From: Proteles cristata cristata
Lineage: Eukaryota; Chordata; Mammalia; Carnivora; Hyaenidae
Assembly (NCBI GenBank): GCA_017311185.1
Contig: JAESUZ010000338.1
Span: 372,001-436,000 of the forward strand
Direction: 5' to 3'
Length of the DNA: 64,000 bases
How positions within the stretch are numbered: position 1 is the first letter of the stretch; each line of letters begins with the position of its first letter. The notes beneath the pieces were generated by a model, which was given only the letters and a program-made list of their open reading frames with translations, ran no database searches and was not told the origin of the DNA. This document shows positions 58,351-64,000 of the stretch, one piece after another. Position numbers and translations under genes: made by a program.

Positions 58351-59023
58351 CTTACAGAAACATTGAAGTGGTCACTGAATCAGAGGAAAATGATTATTTG
58401 TAAATAATTATATAAACGTTATATAAATGCTACATAGAGATAAGCAAGTAACATTGTTTTAACAGGTATTTTGAGAGATTCCAAAAGAAAATCCACTACT
58501 TTATATTAAATATAAATGTGTGTATATATATATATATATAACGTGTATTGGATTCATTTAATTTATTCTAAAATGTTCTCCAATTACTTACTGTGAACAA
58601 GGAAATGGAAAGGATGGAAAGGGAGAAGGGAGGTGAAGGATCCAATAACGAGAGAGGAAGCCAATGAGGTGGGAGAGGGTGTCACTGTAAGAAGCAGGGA
58701 GGGAACAGAGAGAGTAAACGGATCAGAATCCCTTCGTTTCTGGGCATAGCATCACCAGTCCTCAGAAAACTGGTCCTTACATCGCTGCTTAAATTCCGGA
58801 GTTTATGGGACTTTGCTTAGACTGTGGGTTGCTTGTGTCATCGCTGATAAAACTGCTTCAAACAAGAGAGTGAAAACAGACCAGTCATCCTCACCTCCAC
58901 TATCAAGATACTCACTTTTCTCCTGTTTTCGTAAAAGGTCACCTGAGCCATCATGTTATGTGGTGAAAAAACCCTGGTCCAATTTGTATTTTTAATTTGT
59001 GAATGCACATTGGCAAGTCAAAC
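58351..59023. other. Spacer, nothing recognised
   Basis: AT-rich with (TA)n at 58,519-58,541 and a G/A-rich patch at 58,605-58,720. No gene seen. Confidence 0.5.
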
Positions 59024-59057
59024 ACCAACCCTTTTACCAAACCAACCCTTTTACCAA
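59024..59057 (+). repeat. Two-copy 17-bp tandem duplication
   Basis: ACCAACCCTTTTACCAA at 59,024-59,040 is repeated perfectly at 59,041-59,057. Confidence 0.95.
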
Positions 59058-59084
59058 ATCTCTACCTATAATTTGCAATCAATA

Positions 59085-59085
<1 letters not shown>

Positions 59086-59127
<42 letters not shown>

Positions 59128-59128
59128 C
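59086..59128 (+). repeat. (GT)n(GA)n microsatellite
   Basis: About 14-15 GT units followed by GAGAGAGAGAGAGC. Confidence 0.96.
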
Positions 59129-59934
59129 AAGAGAACCTGTGTATATGCATACATATTATCAACATCTAGCCTAACTCACTGTAATATGTGATCATCTAGG
59201 TTACAGAAAGAGAATCTGAAGTTCAAATCTAAAAGAGATTATTCTGCGGTTAAAAAAAAAAATTGTGATTTGGAGTACTCAAGGCTAATACTAAAGTATT
59301 AACATGTTTCAAAACGAGTACCAAAAAGCACTGAAGAATGAATTCCTAACACTTAGCATAATGCATGTCTCACTTCTCAACTTCTTCAGGATTATAATTT
59401 TTGTTAATCTTAGAAAAGTCTAAGATTATAGACTCATCTTTGACACATATTTGCACATTGCGAAGAAGATTCTCTCTCCGGTCATCCAGGCTTATTTCCT
59501 ATGCTCCCCTCAATTGTCTAAGTTGAAAGGGAAGTATACTGTCCCCACATTCCCCACAAGCCCCCTAATCTTGGCCATTTTTCCTACTTCTGGCATCTTT
59601 AATCCCTATATTCAGGACGATATTAGAGCAAAGACCAGGGAGTCTTTGGACAAGTTCTTCTATTATTATCTCAAGTGGGGAAAAGAAGGGCAGTAGGTTA
59701 GCTGTTAGCAAATTTAAGGTTATAGAAATGCTGGGCAATAAGAAACTTAATTCGTCTGATAGGCCAGTGCCATTTCTCTTTATCTGTGTGAAAATAAATA
59801 GAAACTGTGTGCCAAGTGTGACTGTACTTAATCCTGTGGATATGACCTTGTGAATACAGGCGTCCTTAGAGTCAAGGTGTCCAGCCACAAGCCCCATCCT
59901 CACCGATCGCTTCCTTCCTTTCTTCCTATCAAAC
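59129..59934. other. Spacer, nothing recognised
   Basis: The 112-codon minus-strand frame (59,565-59,903) has no recognised domain. No repeat family is assigned. Confidence 0.5.
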
Positions 59935-60340
59935 AGACTGGCCTCATTTGATTCTTTAAAAGTTTCTTCCTACCTCCTCAGGACCCTTGCAAAGACTGTT
60001 TCCTGTGTTTGCAACATACCCATTTATTTTCCCCAACCACCCACCTAAGGGAATTCTTACTCATTTTTCAGGTGCACACAAAGTCATGTGTTAAGTATAA
60101 CAGACACTTCTTTGATTCCTCCGGGACCTCCTTTATTGGTTCTCACGAGCCCCTCTCATTTTCCAGCAGAGTACACAGGACAGTTTGGCATTTCGTACAC
60201 CTGAGATATTTAATGGACACCTTTTCTCAGGCTCCGGACTATAAATTCTACGAGAGGAATTTATCTTCAGCTCTTAGCACGGTGCTAGTCACAGCCAAGT
60301 ATATACCTATTAAATGACTATATGAATGAAAAATAGATAC
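59935..60340 (+). repeat. L2 LINE 3' end
   Basis: The order fits the L2 3' region in sense orientation: CTCACGAGCCCCTCTCATTT, CATTTCGTACACCTGAGATA, GACTATAAATTCTACGAGAG, CTTAGCACGGTGCTAGTCAC and CCTATTAAATGACTATATGA. The 102-codon frame at 60,009-60,317 is a shadow of it. Confidence 0.7.
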
Positions 60341-61119
60341 AATTCAGGAAAGCCATTGTCTGGGGAGTGGAGAGCTGTACAGTCGGGACATGATAGAATA
60401 AAAAAGATAAAGGGCTTATTTTATCCTGTTTACATCACTGTTATGGAAATCTCTAGTATTTTTCAAAAATCCTGCCATATCTTCAAAGATAAGATACTTC
60501 ATTTTATAGAAATCATATTTTAAGGCAAGTCCATTTTTGAAAATAAAAAATGAAATAGAGAATCACAAAGAAAAAAGATAAACTTATGGCATTTTCACAT
60601 TCTATATGAATCGATCCTTAATATTTGTCAACTTTGTGAGATATTTTCTTTGTTTATGCTTCTATTTTTTGTCTTATTAATAAAAATATTCAACTACGTT
60701 TTAAGTTAGTTTCAGTGTGTTCTGTACAAAGCTGGGAATGCCTTGGGGAAAATTTATATTACTGTTAATACAGAGTATATGAGTAAGGAATAATAGACTA
60801 ATTTAAATGAAATTTGTAAAATACTGATTTATTATGAGATGACAATTATATTACCACAGCACTTATTAAAAAAGGAAAAATTAATATGAACCTTCTGATT
60901 TCAGAAGGGTCCGTGAATGTGATAGAATATGAAAAGTACCTGCTAAGATCAGAAATTTTGAGAGAGGACAGTAGAAAAATGGGCAATTAGGATGAAGTTT
61001 TAATGCAAAAGGTCCAGGTTCATGTGTATATAAAGGGTCTGTGAAAATACTCCCCCAGTAAGAAGAGAAAGTTTATGCTCTAAATTCCCACTTGTATTTA
61101 ACATCTGCATTTTGTAATC
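60341..61119. other. AT-rich spacer
   Basis: No gene or named repeat seen. A small inverted repeat, CTTCTGATTTCAGAAG, occurs at 60,893-60,908. Confidence 0.5.
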
Positions 61120-61360
61120 TGGTTTATTTTGTTTTATTTAGGTTTATATACTTATTTTGAGAGAGAGAGAATGTTTGTGTGTGTGTGTGTGTGTGCGCGC
61201 GCGCGTGCGCACGCAAGATCAAGCAGGGGAGGAACAGAGAATGAAGCAGGCTCTGCTCGGTCAGTCCTTGACTCAGGACTCCATCCCATGAACCATGAGA
61301 TCATGACCTGAGCCAAAATCAAGTCAGATGCTTAAGAGACTGAGCCGCCCAGGTGCCCCC
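61120..61360 (-). mobile_element. Can-SINE with internal (TG)n(CG)n
   Basis: The minus-strand body ends GAGCCGCCCAGGTGCCCCC. Its usual (GA)n part is followed by TGTGTGTGTGTGTGCGCGCG and CGTGCGCACGCA (61,172-61,214), a Z-DNA-prone alternation. Older subgroup with GAGCCAAAATCAAG. Confidence 0.94.
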
Positions 61361-61901
61361 GATTTGTTGTTAATGTTGTAACTGGGAAACATTTGGCATG
61401 AAGCAGAAGTGAAAATCTGAAATTTTAATCATTTATGATATTCCTGATTCTTGAGTTAATGCTATTTTTTTCATGGAAGACACCTGAAAAGTCCTTTCTA
61501 TGCAAAAACAATTTACAATTTACAAACACATACATTCATGAGTGTTTAATGTAAAAGGAGGGATTGTATGTTTTGAAAAGTAATTTAGTTTTCCTTTTTG
61601 ATAGGGAGTTCCACAATGCATTTGAAATACTGTATTTATCAAAATATAAATTAAACATTTTTCCCTTATATGTAATGGTATATTTTGACTTAATTTTGTT
61701 TTATTTTTTACCAAAATGTAGAGCCAATCTCAAAATGTTCTCTCATTGATAGAAGGATCCAACAGGCTAACATTAACCATGCCAAGAGCCAGCTAATGTC
61801 TTTTCACAAGGTGAAAATCTCATAGCTTTGGGGGGAGCTTTTTGAAATGTGACTTTTAATATTTTGCCCTACCACAATTATCTTTAAGACTAAAATTTTG
61901 T
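61361..61901. other. Spacer, nothing recognised
   Basis: AT-rich; no gene or named repeat seen. Confidence 0.5.
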
Positions 61902-62098
61902 GGGGCGCCTTGGTGGCTCAGTTGGTTAAGCGTCCAACTTCGGCTCGGGGGTCATGATCTCACAGTTCAAGCCCTTTGTCAGGCTCTGTGCTAAGAGCTC
62001 AGAGCCTGAAGCCTCCTTTGGATTCTGTGTCTCCCTCTCTCTGTTCCTCCCCTGCTCATGCTCTTTCTCTCTCCCTCTTTAAGAAGCAAATAAACAAT
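61902..62098 (+). mobile_element. Can-SINE, first of a head-to-tail pair
   Basis: GGGGCGCCTTGGTGGCTCAG, CTTCGGCTCGGGGGTCATGA, GAGCTCAGAGCCTGAAGCCT and tail AAGAAGCAAATAAACAA. It is immediately followed by another copy at its tail. Confidence 0.96.
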
Positions 62099-62335
62099 GG
62101 GGCGCCTGGGTGGCTTAGTCAGTTAAGCATCTGACTTTCGCTTAGGTCATGATCTCGCGATTCATGGGTTCGAGCCCCGCGTCGGGCTCTGTGCTGACTG
62201 CCAGCTCAGAGCCTGGAGCCTGTTTCAGTCTGTGACTCCCTCTCTCTCTGACCCTCCCCTGCTCACGCTGTCTCTCTCTCTCTGTCTCCTAGAAATAAAT
62301 AAACTTAAAAAAAAAAAAGAATCATTAAAAAAAAA
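62099..62335 (+). mobile_element. Can-SINE inserted in the tail of its neighbour
   Basis: GGGGCGCCTGGGTGGCTTAG, CTTTCGCTTAGGTCATGATC, GACTGCCAGCTCAGAG, and tail CTAGAAATAAATAAACTTAA followed by two A runs separated by GAATCATT. It belongs to the young subgroup. The second A run may be the displaced tail of the first SINE. Confidence 0.95.
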
Positions 62336-62344
62336 AGATGTATC

Positions 62345-63290
62345 ATTTAAATGACCTTAAGTATACTATGTTCAGGGACATTGGGTACATTTACATTGTT
62401 ATGCAAACATTACCACCATCCATCTCCAAACCTTTTTAGTCTCCCCAAACCAAAACTCTGTGCCCGTTGAATACTGACTCTCCATCCACCCCACTCCTCA
62501 GTTCCTGGCAGGCATGACAGCACTCTGTCCCTAGGAATGTAACTCCTCTAGAAAACCCAGAAGTGGAATCCTTCTATGAAGGCCTTATTCCTCTTAGCAG
62601 ACAGTCTTCATTGTTCACCCATGTTGTAGCACGTGTTAGACTTCCCTTACTTTTGAAGGCTGCATAAATTTCTGTTTTAAGTAGAGATCACATTTCGTGT
62701 AGGCATCCCTCTCATAGTGGATACTGGTTATGGACATGGAGGTACCTGCTTTCAGCTTGGGGGAGTATATACCCAGAGATGGAATTATTTACACTAATTC
62801 TGTGTTTAACATTTTTGAGAAGATGTCATACTGTTTTCCCCAATAGCTGCACCATTTTGCATCCCCACTAGTGGTGAATGAGTTACAATCCTTCCACACT
62901 CTGTTCAACACATTTTGTTTCCCTCCCTCCCTCCCTTCCCTCCTTCCTTCCTTCCTTCCTTTCATAACAGCCATCCTAATGGGTGCGAAACAGTATCTCA
63001 TTGTGATTTTGGTTTGCATCTCCCTAATGATGACTGATGTTGAACAAATTATTGATCATATGTGTCTCTTCTTTGAAGAAATGCCTTTGCCCATTTTTAA
63101 AATTAGGTTGTTCTACTTTTGTTTTGCTATAGGAGTTCATTATATATTCTTGATTTAACCCCTTACAGATACATGATTTTCAAACATTTTCTCCCAAAGT
63201 GTGGGTTATTTTTTCACTCTGTATCCTTAGTTGCACAAAAGTTTTAATTTTGATATAGTCCAATTTATCTACTTTTCTTTTAAAAGCAAT
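62345..63290 (-). mobile_element. Old L1, 3' UTR and end of ORF2 (antisense)
   Basis: Phrases diagnostic of L1 in reverse complement: CATTACCACCATCCATCTCC, CATACTGTTTTCCCCAATAG, CTGCACCATTTTGCATCCCC, GCCATCCTAATGGGTGCGAA, AGTATCTCATTGTGATTTTG, CTTCTTTGAAGAAATGCCTT, and TTTGATATAGTCCAATTTAT. A (CCCT)n(CCTT)n run at 62,924-62,962 is inserted. No open ORF2 remains. Confidence 0.88.
62924..62962 (+). repeat. (CCCT)n(CCTT)n microsatellite
   Basis: TCCCTCCCTCCCTCCCTTCC followed by CTCCTTCCTTCCTTCCTT, inside the L1 fragment. Confidence 0.95.
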
Positions 63291-64000
63291 ATATGTATTT
63301 TAGTGATAAGTAATTCAAAACCATAATGAGCAAAATATCCAAATTTAAAATATATACAGGTCAGTATTACTAATGTTTTCTTTGCCTCTGGCTCCTATAT
63401 GCCTCTATACAGCATCACTTTGTGCATTTTCTACTATGCATTGTGAAACATACAACATTGAATGGGTTCAAACACCTCTGTTAACACAAGGAGATAAGTC
63501 ATGTAAGATTCTATAGGAAGGGTTCTACATTGTGAAGTAAATAGAACCGGATTAATGTAAGCTCACAATTCTCTTTATTTGGGTTCTCTGAATTTTCAGA
63601 ATAAGATACGATATAAAATTCAGGTCTATATTTGCAGCTTACATGCTTTTCTTCCTCCCTTCCTTCTCTGTACAAATGTGATTATTCTTATTAGTTAGAA
63701 AATGGTATTATTCCTCGGGGGGGAATCACAACTGGAACAGTACCTCCCCCAGGGGAGTTATCCCAGGACGAGATGCCCCAGAGGGCAGGTAGCAAAGTCT
63801 GTAAAAAGCTATTTTGTGTATCCTGTTGTGCCTATTGCTTTCTCTCCCCCAAAAGAAACCATATTTTCATATTAATCAAGAGTCTGCAAATGTTCTGAAA
63901 GCTCATGGAAACTTTGAGATATTAATAGATTTAATAGAATTCTTTCTAAATGTCAGCATATGGCGCGCTAAAGATTCCTTTTATCAGAACCACTGGTGAC
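63291..64000. other. Right end, nothing recognised
   Basis: AT-rich to mixed. A G8 run lies near 63,717-63,724. The open frame running off the end (63,814 on) is unsupported. Confidence 0.5.

Noticed and set aside
1..64000. CRISPR array, bacterial operon, phage or plasmid features
   Set aside because: The repeats present are mammalian SINEs, LINEs and microsatellites; there are no regularly spaced repeat-spacer units, Shine-Dalgarno sites or compact gene arrays.

Overview
The window is nuclear DNA from a carnivore, most likely a felid. More than twenty tRNA-Lys-derived Can-SINE copies, in both orientations, carry the carnivore head (GGGGCGCCTGGGTGGCTCAG), a (CT)n stretch and an AAATAAATAAA tail, and the L1 3' ends are of the carnivore type. 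Nothing looks bacterial, viral or plasmid-like: there are no operons and no long intact reading frames outside one GC-rich island.

Layout. Positions 1-54,640 are AT-rich intergenic (or deep intronic) DNA with no protein-coding gene that I can support. This part is a mosaic of Can-SINEs, old L1 pieces (chiefly a minus-strand element over about 38.0-42.5 kb), MIR and L2 remnants, hAT-type DNA transposon remnants (MER5A-like, MER33-like), two MaLR/MLT1-like LTRs, microsatellites, and an older repeat I cannot name that recurs in the first 11 kb. A truncated U2 snRNA retropseudogene lies at 32,889. Several insertions are nested and can be ordered in time: SINE in SINE, SINE in MIR, SINE in LTR and SINE in L1.

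Positions about 54,640-56,830 are a strong CpG island and the only good promoter candidate. It holds a minus-strand first-exon candidate (about 55,780 to 55,481) with a CCAAT box upstream, no AUG, and a strong splice donor. It also holds an oppositely directed plus-strand exon candidate (about 54,860 to 55,204) with Kozak-type AUGs and its own strong donor. I do not recognise the gene. Either transcript could be a 5' UTR exon of a protein-coding gene or a long non-coding RNA. The long open frames in the island (up to 581 codons) are products of GC-rich sequence and should not be read as proteins.

Positions 56,830-64,000 return to intergenic or intronic sequence with L2, Can-SINE and L1 fragments. 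The 17 kb from 43.8 to 61.1 kb, centred on the island, has no Can-SINE.

I found no previously undescribed system. The items most worth checking are the overlapping opposed exons in the island, the SINE-free interval around it, a group of SINEs sharing diagnostic variants and clear target duplications, and several two-copy tandem duplications of 16-24 bp.
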